Under the pieces are notes generated by a model. It was not told the origin of the DNA. It made no database searches and saw only the letters and a program-made list of their open reading frames with translations. From NCBI GenBank assembly GCA_964609825.1, contig CAZSSH010000010.1, positions 310,001 to 374,000 on the forward strand: DNA of 64,000 bases. The letters are read 5' to 3'. Shown here piece after piece: positions 50,801 to 59,400 of the stretch. Made by a program: the position numbers and the translations under genes. This stretch comes from CAZSSH01 sp964609825 (GTDB lineage: Bacteria > Verrucomicrobiota > Lentisphaeria > Victivallales > Victivallaceae). The first letter of the stretch is position 1. Every line of letters begins with the position of its first letter.

Positions 50801-52879
50801 TTACTTTAAAGGTCCGAAAATATTACCGTATTTTTTCTCATTGAGTGCCTCAATGTAGGCACGAATCTTGGTTTCGGTGCTGCACGGGTCAATCGTCGGA
50901 TCGACGCAATCGCCGTCAAGCAGCAAGAGCGGAATGGCGGCCTTGTTGAGCTCTTCGCGCAAGTGTTTTACAAACGAGCTGTCGGCCATGGAGCAGCGGC
51001 CGAAGCCGTGGTTGTACAAAATGCAGCCGTTGAGCTTGACCCCGGGCGCGCCGGCGACAATGGATTTGACGCGCTGCGCCGGGTCCATAAAGCCCACCGA
51101 CAAAATCTTTTTGGCCAACGATCGGTAGGGGTCCGTCGGGTCCAACTCCTGCCAGCCGATGAAGTTGACTTCCTCAAAGACAATCGGCGCTTTACACTCA
51201 ACCTCGATGTAGTCCATAAGTGAGCTGTTGTAAAAGGGCGGCAGATGAAGCCAGAGCAGACGGTGGGTGTCCTCGACTTTGACCCGGTCGCCGATGTCCT
51301 CGCGGATTTGCAAAAGTTCCTCATGGAGCGCCTTTTGAATTTCGGTCAGCTCGGGTTTGCCCCAGAGCTGCGAAAAAATGGAGGCAAAATAAATCGCCTG
51401 AGCTCCGCGCAGAAGTGGCGGGCTTGAGTGGCGCAAATTGTTGCACAGTATCGAGTAGTGTCTTGCCTCATTGCTGTGGCGGCAGCTCTCGGCAAGTTTG
51501 TGTTTGTCCATGGTTAAGCCGGTGGCTTTTTCCATTAAGCGGACGGAACGCTCCAAGTCGTCGGCCAAATTCTCAATCGCATTGGCGTCATCGGCGCCGC
51601 ATACCGGGGTGTGCAAAGAGTAAAATTTGTCCTCCACCCCGTAAGTGCGCACCAAGTCGCGAAAGATGCGCTCGCCTTGCTGGCACGGCTGCGAGGTCGA
51701 TACGCCGAAGCTCGGGTGGGGGAGCTTGACCCCCTCCAACACACGCAAAAAGGAGCAGGTTTCGCCTGAAAAACCCTTGCAGGCAGCGTGGTCAAAGGCC
51801 TTTTTGATTTTCTTTTGATTGCGGGCAAACAAGGCGGCATAGGTTTCCAGCGTCAGTGATTTGGCGCCCAAGGCGTTGATCACCTCGGTCGGGAAAAACA
51901 AGTTGCGCCACACCAGGGGTTCTTTGCTGTTGCCGAGGAAGTCCGAGCGGGTGACTTTGGAGCGGATGGCGGCCGATTTTAAATTGTGCTCACGGACGGG
52001 GGTGATGGTATTGGGGTCAAAGTTACCCTTGAGCTCGGAGAACTGTTTGGCGAGGCACGCCGCACCGAGTGCGCCCATGACGCTGTGAAACTCGGGGATG
52101 ATGATGTTGTTGCCGGTGATTTCCTTTAAATAATAGGCCACCGCGCGGTTGTAGGCCACACCGCCCTGAAAGACGATGTCGCCCTGATAGCCGAGAAAGA
52201 GCTCGCCGACGCCGGACATCACCGTACGCGCCTGCGCCTTGCAGGCACCGCCGATGATATCGCCCATCGGGAAGCGGTTTTTAAACTTGTTGATCGAGGT
52301 CGCGCTCAGCACCGCGCAAATCGAGGAAAACTCCAGATCGCTGTCGTAATTGGCGCGGTCGGCCATCTCCTCCACCGGGACGTTGAGCTTGGCGGCGACG
52401 CTGTCCAAAAAAGCGCCGGTGCCGGCGGCGCAAATGCCGCTCATTTTATAGTTCCACATTTGCATGTTGTCGTTAAACATCATGGCTTTGCTGTCCTGCC
52501 CGCCGACATCGAGGATGGCTTTGCAGTTGGGGTAATAGTGGCGGGCGCCGGCGACGTGGGCGGTGACTTCGCTGACTTTAAAATCATAGGGGATAAAGTC
52601 GATGGTCTCATCGACGATCTGGCTGCCGGTAACGACGATGCAGTCGATCCGGGCGAGCGAATCCACGCCGGCGTCGAGCAAAAATTGATCGACCGTCTGG
52701 CGCAATTTGCCAAAGTTGCAGACACCGCATTTGGCACAGATTCCGGAGCAGCGGACGCGGTCGGTGTCCGCCGGTTTGGTGCGCTGGTACGTGGTGTTGC
52801 GCACTTTGTTTTTATCATTTAACAGCACCGCCTTAAAGGTGGTGGAGCCTAAGTCAATCCCTAAAAATAATTTTTCCAT
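50801..52879 (-). CDS. 2-Hydroxyacyl-CoA dehydratase activator/dehydratase-like fusion protein
   Basis: The 692-residue protein joins two domains. Residues 1-290 form an ASKHA ATPase of the BadF/BcrA/HgdC activator type: IDLGSTTFKAV, VTGSQIV, LDVGGQDSKAM (about 123-133), then the cluster cysteines C150 in GICAAGTG and C178 in SSIC. Residues about 320-690 form an HgdB/double-cubane-cluster-type domain with several Cys motifs (SGETCSFLR, TPVCGADD, FGRCSMADSSF). An unusual insertion near residue 44 reads C-x3-C-x2-C-x2-C (C44, C48, C51, C54), absent from standard HgdC. The partner dehydratase subunit is missing. The gene has no clear ribosome site and a structured leader upstream. It may reduce an unknown substrate at very low potential. 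Confidence 0.86.
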   Translation of the reverse strand: MEKLFLGIDLGSTTFKAVLLNDKNKVRNTTYQRTKPADTDRVRCSGICAKCGVCNFGKLRQTVDQFLLDAGVDSLARIDCIVVTGSQIVDETIDFIPYDFKVSEVTAHVAGARHYYPNCKAILDVGGQDSKAMMFNDNMQMWNYKMSGICAAGTGAFLDSVAAKLNVPVEEMADRANYDSDLEFSSICAVLSATSINKFKNRFPMGDIIGGACKAQARTVMSGVGELFLGYQGDIVFQGGVAYNRAVAYYLKEITGNNIIIPEFHSVMGALGAACLAKQFSELKGNFDPNTITPVREHNLKSAAIRSKVTRSDFLGNSKEPLVWRNLFFPTEVINALGAKSLTLETYAALFARNQKKIKKAFDHAACKGFSGETCSFLRVLEGVKLPHPSFGVSTSQPCQQGERIFRDLVRTYGVEDKFYSLHTPVCGADDANAIENLADDLERSVRLMEKATGLTMDKHKLAESCRHSNEARHYSILCNNLRHSSPPLLRGAQAIYFASIFSQLWGKPELTEIQKALHEELLQIREDIGDRVKVEDTHRLLWLHLPPFYNSSLMDYIEVECKAPIVFEEVNFIGWQELDPTDPYRSLAKKILSVGFMDPAQRVKSIVAGAPGVKLNGCILYNHGFGRCSMADSSFVKHLREELNKAAIPLLLLDGDCVDPTIDPCSTETKIRAYIEALNEKKYGNIFGPLK

Positions 52880-52912
52880 ATACCATGCCGTTGAGGGTTA
52901 CCGACCATCGGC

Positions 52913-52985
52913 CGATTTCGACGCCGGTTGACCAATGTGAAAATATTGGCTTCGGGTCCATGCGTCGCGCATTTGATCGAAATCG
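52913..52985 (-). ncRNA. Candidate three-way-junction leader RNA before the dehydratase-activator fusion gene
   Basis: On the minus-strand transcript, CGATTTCGA (52977-52985) and TCGAAATCG (52913-52921) form a perfect 9-bp closing stem. Inside it are a hairpin with 5-bp arms ATGCG/CGCAT (52960-52972) and one with CCAAT/ATTGG arms (52932-52949). The predicted transcription start near 52996 begins just outside. No known riboswitch class is recognised by eye. Confidence 0.5.
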
Positions 52986-53002
52986 CCGTTTGAAATCATT
53001 AT

Positions 53003-53031
53003 AATATACTCTTTTATTTATTTTTTTCCAA
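53003..53031 (-). promoter_or_regulatory. Promoter of the dehydratase-activator fusion gene
   Basis: Minus-strand TTGGAA (53026-53031) and TATATT (53003-53008) have a 17-bp spacer. Transcription from about 52996 would yield a 117-nt leader containing the three-way junction. Confidence 0.65.
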
Positions 53032-53091
53032 TTATTATAAATAAAAACTGGAAAATACTTGAAAAAGGGTGTATTTTATTATTTTGGTAAT

Positions 53092-53200
53092 TGCCGGTGA
53101 CCCGTGGTATAACCACGGCGAGGATCGGAAACCGCCAATGCATGTTACGCCGCAAGGGAGACGCGCCGGAGGGCATCCGGCACGGGGCGATCGTGATATT
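53092..53200 (+). ncRNA. Candidate structured leader RNA before the SNF2 helicase gene
   Basis: A GC-rich island follows an AT-rich stretch. It forms a perfect 7-bp hairpin (53102-53118) and a 6-bp hairpin (53165-53181). GCCGG (53093-53097) can instead pair with CCGGC (53177-53181), and CCCGTG (53101-53106) with CACGGG (53181-53186), so two exclusive folds exist. A weak promoter (TGGAAA 53049-53054, TATTTT 53072-53077) lies upstream. Identity unknown. Confidence 0.4.
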
Positions 53201-53229
53201 TTTTAATGTCAAACAGATCCAGGGAAATA

Positions 53230-56200
53230 ATGCAAAAAAATAAGAGTTTCGAAGATAAACTGCTGGAGATTTCCGGTCCGGATGAGCTCAAAGAGGCCAA
53301 AAATCTGTTGAAAAATCATCGCTTGATCGGTGCGTGGCGGCATGACGGCAAGCTTTTCGGCGTTTTTAAGCTCAGTGATATGCGCCTTGAGTGCAGCGTG
53401 ATGACCGGCGAGCATGCGAGCTTTGACTGCATTTGCGATCACACCAAAGAGTATTTGTGTGAGCACGCTCTGGCGCTTATTATGTACGCGTCGCGCTTTA
53501 AATTGATTTTGCCCCCTGCCGAAGAGGAGTCCGAGTATTACGGCGGTTTGCGTAAGGAGAATTTGGAGAAACTGGCCAAGCGCAGTCCGGCCGATCCCCG
53601 CGCCAAAGTTTACCTCAAGGCCTCATCGGCACTGCCGCACTTGCCGAGCAAGTGGGAAAACGCGGTGTTTAATGTCAAGCTGGTAACCAATGACCGCGAA
53701 TATTTGGGCAACCTCTCCAACTTGCGTCAGCTCTATTTTGACAAAATTTTGTCGGCGGCGCTGCGCTTGGAGGACTTTACCTTGCAGGACCAGCAGATCA
53801 TCCGCTTTTTGGCGATCAACGGCGAGGGCGAGGATTCGATGATCTCGTTAAATGCCGAGCTCAGTTGCGAATTTTTTCACTCGTTGATCGACTTTGAGCG
53901 CTTTAACCGCGATGGCCGCACCATCCATGTCCGGCCCGGCTATGCCGAAGCGGTATTGCTCAAAAGCCGGATTAATGGCGAGTGCAAACTTACCCCCGCC
54001 ATCAGCGTCGGCGGCAATATTTTGCCGATGCCGTCTGCCAAGGTGATTGCCGGCCGGGCCGGTTGCTGGCTTGGCAAGGAGGGCGAGTATTTCTTTATTC
54101 CGGCGACGTGCGAAATTACTTGGTTGCGCAACTTTTTCCGCGCTGAAACCCAGCCGGTGCCTGCCAATGTCGACGCCGAGAAATTTTTGCGCGAGTTTCC
54201 GCTTCGGGTCATTGATTGCAACGATTTAAAGCAGCAGGACAAGACTCCCAAGATTTGCCTTGACGGCGAATTTGACCAAAACAGCGAGTTTAAGCTCTCG
54301 GTCCGCTATGTTTATGAAAACGCGGGCGGCATGGAGAGCTTTATGCCCGACTCCAGTCATTTGGTGGCCGAGCAGAGCCGCTTTTGGCGGCGCAATGAGA
54401 AATTTGAGCGCGAGTTTGAGTTTGCATTGGATCTCTTTGGCTTTGCCGGGCGGCATCACGAGTATTTTTTAAATGATGTGGAGGTGATCGGCCTCTTTCT
54501 GGACAAGACGCTGCCCGACTTTTTGCACCATGCGCCCGACAATTACGTCTTTGGCTCGCGGCTGGCCAAAATGCTCTCCGGCCTCGAGGGGTTGTACGAA
54601 ATTGACCTTAAGTGCCGCTTGCTCGGGCGCGGCGAAGATTGCTACACCATTGGTTACGAGCTCTCCTGCAGCGACTATGCGGTCGATTGGGAGCTCTGCG
54701 CCGAGGCGGTCAAAAACGGTCACGACTATCTGATCGTGCCGGGCAAAGGGATTGCGCGGATTTCTCCGGCGCTAAAAATCTTTTTTTTCGGCATCGAGGC
54801 AATTTTGCACAGCATTGACCGGAGCAATCGCAGCTTTGAGCTGCCATTTTACTCGGTCGGCTACTTTAACTATCTTGTGAAGGACATTCCGGGGGCGGTG
54901 ATACCCCAGCTCTTAAACGATCCCGATGTCGCTCCTTTTGACTCCAAGGCGGAGTGCTGCAAATTTGTCGGCAGTTTGCGCGGTTATCAGAGTGACGGCG
55001 TCCAGTTTTTACAGCATTTGACCGACCGCAATTTTAATCCGTTGCTGGCCGACGAGATGGGGCTGGGCAAAACGGTGCAGCTGCTTGCCTTTTTGGCCTC
55101 GCGCAAGCGCCGCAGCGATCACCCATCTTTGATCATCTGCCCGGCCTCGCTGTTGAGCAACTGGGAGCGTGAGTGCAAGCGTTTCGTCCCCGATTTCCGG
55201 GTGGCGGCTCCGGCCGACGGACACGAGCGCGACAAAGTGCTCGGTAACGCCTTTGAGTACGATTTGATTATTTTGTCTTACACCGGGGCGCGCTTAAGCG
55301 CCGCCGAGATGCGGCACTTAAAGTTCAGCTACCTCGTGTTGGACGAGGCGCAGCACATCAAAAATCCGGGCAGCTCCAATGCCAAAAACTGCAAAAGCAT
55401 CCGCGCCAATCACCGGATTGTCTTAACCGGTACGCCCTTGGAGAATTCAGCCGAGGATTTGTGGAGTATTTTTGACTTTTTGCAGCCCGGCATGCTGGGC
55501 AATCTCAACGCCTTTAAAAAATTTTACGGCGCGGTCAAAAACAATCCCTTGCTGCAGCAGCAATTGGGCGCACGCGTCGCCCCCTTTATCAAGCGCCGCA
55601 CCAAGGATCTGGTGGCCAAAGATTTGCCGCCCAAGATCGAGCAGACCATCTATTGCCGGATGGAGGAGGCGCAAAAAGAGCTATATCAAAAAGTGCGCCG
55701 CGAGGGGCTCAAACAATTTTCCGAGCTTAAAAAAGACGATATCAAGGGGCGCGGCATGATTTTTTCGACGCTGATGAAACTGCGTCAGATTTGCTGTCAC
55801 CCGGGGTTGCTCCCCGATCAGGCCGGGGCGGGCATCCCGTCGGCCAAGACCGAGCTGTTGGACGAGCTGTTGGATGAAAACATCGACAACGGGCACAAGG
55901 TGTTGCTTTTCAGTCAATTCACCTCCTTGCTGGCGATCATCCGCGGCAATCTTGATGCCAAAAAGATTGCTTACGAGTATCTGGACGGGGCCACGCGCCA
56001 CCGGCAGGACAAAGTCGACCACTTTAATGAAACGACCGACCTCAAGCTCTTTTTGCTGAGTTTAAAGGCGGGCGGCACCGGCCTTAATTTAACCAGTGCC
56101 GATACCGTGATCATTTATGACCCGTGGTGGAACCCGGCTGTGGAGAAACAGGCCGCCGACCGGACGCACCGCATCGGTCAGGTCAATACCGTGTACAGCA

Positions 56201-56349
56201 TCAAACTGGTGATGCGCGACACCATTGAGGAAAAAATTCTCTCCTTGCAGGAGTCCAAGCAGGAAATCTTTAACAACATCATCGAGCACCCCGAGGCCGG
56301 AGCGGCCAAGTTGACGCTTGAGGATATCAAGTACCTCTTGGGCGACTGA
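53230..56349 (+). CDS. SWIM-domain SNF2-family DNA translocase/helicase
   Basis: The 1039-residue protein has an N-terminal SWIM-like zinc finger (CIC at about 80-82 and CEH near 91-93, pattern CxC...CxH). A long middle region of about 450 residues follows, then the SNF2 motor. Motor motifs are LLADEMGLGKTVQLLAF (Walker A), LSYTGARL, VLDEAQHIKN (DEAQ), LTGTPLENS, LLFSQFTSLL, LLSLKAGGTGLNLTSAD and DRTHRIGQ. The ATG at 53230 follows AGGG; an upstream extension is not conserved. Bacterial SWIM-SNF2 proteins are linked to DNA repair or transcription restart, and some to phage defence, but no role is proven. It ends at a bidirectional terminator. Confidence 0.92.
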   Translation: MQKNKSFEDKLLEISGPDELKEAKNLLKNHRLIGAWRHDGKLFGVFKLSDMRLECSVMTGEHASFDCICDHTKEYLCEHALALIMYASRFKLILPPAEEESEYYGGLRKENLEKLAKRSPADPRAKVYLKASSALPHLPSKWENAVFNVKLVTNDREYLGNLSNLRQLYFDKILSAALRLEDFTLQDQQIIRFLAINGEGEDSMISLNAELSCEFFHSLIDFERFNRDGRTIHVRPGYAEAVLLKSRINGECKLTPAISVGGNILPMPSAKVIAGRAGCWLGKEGEYFFIPATCEITWLRNFFRAETQPVPANVDAEKFLREFPLRVIDCNDLKQQDKTPKICLDGEFDQNSEFKLSVRYVYENAGGMESFMPDSSHLVAEQSRFWRRNEKFEREFEFALDLFGFAGRHHEYFLNDVEVIGLFLDKTLPDFLHHAPDNYVFGSRLAKMLSGLEGLYEIDLKCRLLGRGEDCYTIGYELSCSDYAVDWELCAEAVKNGHDYLIVPGKGIARISPALKIFFFGIEAILHSIDRSNRSFELPFYSVGYFNYLVKDIPGAVIPQLLNDPDVAPFDSKAECCKFVGSLRGYQSDGVQFLQHLTDRNFNPLLADEMGLGKTVQLLAFLASRKRRSDHPSLIICPASLLSNWERECKRFVPDFRVAAPADGHERDKVLGNAFEYDLIILSYTGARLSAAEMRHLKFSYLVLDEAQHIKNPGSSNAKNCKSIRANHRIVLTGTPLENSAEDLWSIFDFLQPGMLGNLNAFKKFYGAVKNNPLLQQQLGARVAPFIKRRTKDLVAKDLPPKIEQTIYCRMEEAQKELYQKVRREGLKQFSELKKDDIKGRGMIFSTLMKLRQICCHPGLLPDQAGAGIPSAKTELLDELLDENIDNGHKVLLFSQFTSLLAIIRGNLDAKKIAYEYLDGATRHRQDKVDHFNETTDLKLFLLSLKAGGTGLNLTSADTVIIYDPWWNPAVEKQAADRTHRIGQVNTVYSIKLVMRDTIEEKILSLQESKQEIFNNIIEHPEAGAAKLTLEDIKYLLGD

Positions 56350-56360
56350 AGTTAACTTCA

Positions 56361-56403
56361 AAAAAAACGGCATCCGGTTTTAATTTCCGGATGCCGTTTT
56401 TTT
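56361..56403. terminator. Bidirectional terminator between the SNF2 and giant repeat protein genes
   Basis: A perfect 10-bp stem CGGCATCCGG (56368-56377) and CCGGATGCCG (56387-56396) is flanked by A runs on the left and T runs on the right, so it can stop both convergent genes. Confidence 0.93.
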
Positions 56404-56438
56404 ATCATTGCCGCTTGCCGGGCAAGCGGCGGTTTGGT

Positions 56439-59400
56439 TTAGTAAGCCACAATGGACAAGCGGTAGTTGCCGCTCGCCCCGGTTTCCTGAAGCTCGGTGC
56501 CGCTGTTGTAAGTGCTGCCGACGGTGAACCAGCCGGATTTGGAATTGAGACCGTCCGTCAACGTTTGGTAACTGAAGTTGGAGAAGGTGGTGGCATTGCT
56601 CAAAATTGAGTTGTCATACCCCTGCAGCAAATCGCCGTAGGTCAAGTCAAAGTTAAGGTTGACGATATCGGAAATGTTGCCGTCGATGACTGTGCCGCGG
56701 ACGCTGCCCAGATTGACCGTCTCCATTTCCGATAAACTGCCGCCGATCCAGTTGTTGACATTGCTGATGTTGAGTACATCAGTGCCGTCGCCGCCGTTGA
56801 GATTGCCGGTGATTTGAGCCCCGGAGAGCACAATGGTGTCGTTGCCGCTTCCGGCGGCGATCGCCCCGGCGCTCCCCCAGATGTTGATGGCGTCATTGCC
56901 CGCACCGGTGGCGATCGACTGCTGGACGCTCGCGCCGGAGTAAACGTTAACGGTATCCACGGAGTTGCTCAATTTGTTGATCAGATAGGGCCCCTGATTG
57001 GTTTCGTAGACCGTATTGACCGACTTCACCGATCCGTAAATTTCGACGTTGTTGGCCGCGTTGCCGACGCCGGCCCACAGCCCGTAACCACTGGGGTCGT
57101 AAATCCCGCCAAAGGTGATGTCGCCGCTTAAAGTTGCTCCGGCGGCCACCGTGAGATTGTTGGTCGCGCCGTAAAGCTGGATCAACCGGTTGCTGCTGTT
57201 GGCCGCTTCGCCGGTGCTGACCGTAAGATTGTTGGTCAAGCCCAGAATTTTGACCGTCGAGCTGTCGTTGCCGGTGAGGGCATTGACGTTGAGCGATACG
57301 TTGTTGGTCGCGGTATATGCGTAGGTGCCGTTTGAGAGATTGTGCTTTACGTTGCCGACGGCGATGTTGCCGGATACTTTGCTGAAATCCAAGAGCTGCA
57401 AGGTATTGATGGCGGTGTCGCCGACGCCGTAAAGGGCGATGTTGCCGTTGACATTGATCGCAATGCTGTCAATCATCGAGCTGTCGCCGATGTACGGGGT
57501 GACGCCGACGATCAAGGTATTGGTCGGGGCGCCGCTTCCCGCGGTGGCGGCCTCCAGCTCCAGCGAGCCGGTGTTGACCGTGAGCGACTTGACATTGACC
57601 GCCAATAAATTATAGGTGGCGATTTCGACCGTCACTTTTAAAGTGTTGGCAATCCCCCCGAGATAAACATTGCCGGTAGTAATCGTGGTGTCGCCCAAGG
57701 CAATCGAGCCGTCGTTGTTGGCGGTGAGATTAAGACCGACGGTGGCGCTGTTGACGCTCTCATAGCCGCTCAAACTCAGATTGCCGAGGGTGATGTTGGT
57801 TGCTTCGGCGTTGATCGTCGAGCTGTTGACGTGATGGGGCGAGTTGGCCGTGGCATATGCGCCGACTTTGGCAACGTTGCTGATGCCGGTCAAATTGACA
57901 TTGCCTGCGGTGACGCCGGTATTGCCCAAGGAGTAATCGGCGCCGTTTAAGGCGCTCAACAAGAGACCCGCGGTGAAAGCGTTGCTGATTCCGCTTACGC
58001 TGGTGACGTCGGAGCTTCCCAGATTGAGGGTGCCTTGGGCGTTTACCGTGGTGTTGCCGAGTTTGGCCGAGGCTGCGACATCTTTGGCGTCGCCGGAAAT
58101 TTGCGCGCCGAGGAGCAACTGATTGCTGCTGCCCTTGAGATTGGTGGCACCGGCAGAGTAGACGATGCTGCCGTCGCCCCACTGGACGCTGTCATTTTGG
58201 TCCAGTGCAACGACCCGTCCGAGGTTGAAAGAGTTGGTGAGAGCAGTCAGCGTCACTGCGCCGTTGGCGGTCAGAGAGACCGCGTTGGCGGCAAGATCCG
58301 TCACTGCGCCCAAGCCGGCAGTTTGGCTTTGCCCGAGATAGAGCGTGTTGTCCGCGAGGCCGGTCCAGGAAATATCCCCACCCACCGTGAGCTCGCTGTT
58401 GTCAAACGAAACGCGATTGTGCAAGCTTGTCAGCGTAAAGTTGCCGCTGATATTGGCCGTGCTGTCGGCAAACGCCATGTCGTTGGACAAAAGCGAATTT
58501 AAATTGATCGCACCGGCGGTCAAGGTGGCACCGGTGACGCTGATGACATTAGTGATCGCCAGCAAATCGGCGTTTTTGATTGTGCCGACCGAGGTGATTC
58601 CGCTCAGCGTCAAGGTGTTGGAGCGGCCCAAAATCACATTGCCGCCGACGGTGGTGTCGTCAAGGGTGATGTTATCGGTCGATGACGCACCGGATTTGAC
58701 GTCGCCGGTGACGGCGGAGTCGGTTAACATGAGAACATTGCTGCCGTTGCCCAAGTCGATGTAGCCGCCGACAGTGAGACTTTGGGCCGTCACGGTATCG
58801 TCGCCTTCGCCGGTTTGCAAATAACCGTTGATCGCGGCGTTGGCGGCTTCCAAACGGTTGCTCTCAATGCTGCCGTCCTCGTTTAAGCGGACATTGCCGT
58901 AGACGGTGCTGCTATAAAGTTTGACAGTATCGTCGCCGGTGCCGGTTTGGATGCTGCCGAAGATTTCGGTGGTCTTGACGCCGGCCGGGGTGGTCGCGTC
59001 GCCGACGATCACGGTGTCGTTGCCGCCCTTGGTGGCGATGGCCGCAAGATCGTACTTTGTCAGATCGCCGTGAAGTTTGGCGCCCTGCAGCACGGTCACT
59101 TGATTGGCCGCGTCATCCATGGCAATTTTGCCCCAGACGACCGCCGAGCCGAGGACGGTGAGGTCTTGAAAGGTGATCGTGGTGGCAAAAGCGTTTTGCA
59201 GCCGGACGTTGGTCTCGGTGTTGAAGTCAAAGTCGCGCGTCCAGCTGCCGATGACCGCGGTCGAGCCGATGCCCAACACGGCATTGTCGCCCAGCGTCGC
59301 ACTGCCGATCAGTTGGCCGGGATCGGCCACATCGCCGTCGACGGCGAGCAACGTATTGTCCTTGAGCTCAAGCGTCAGGGTTTCACCGGCTTTGACGGTG

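Larger units (their letters stand above)
52880..53229. other. 350-bp divergent intergenic region with two structured elements
   Basis: The left half holds the candidate three-way junction leader of the dehydratase-activator gene and its promoter. The middle (about 52997-53090) is strongly AT-rich. The right part (53092-53200) is GC-rich, with a 7-bp stem CCGTGGT/ACCACGG at 53102-53118 (loop ATA) and GCCGGA/TCCGGC at 53165-53181. It precedes the SNF2 gene. A 64-codon frame on the minus strand looks spurious. Nothing else is recognised. Confidence 0.6.

Noticed and set aside
53018..53212. 64-codon minus-strand frame in the gap before the SNF2 gene
   Set aside because: It spans the AT-rich promoter core and GC-rich hairpins, has no ribosome site and no recognisable motif.
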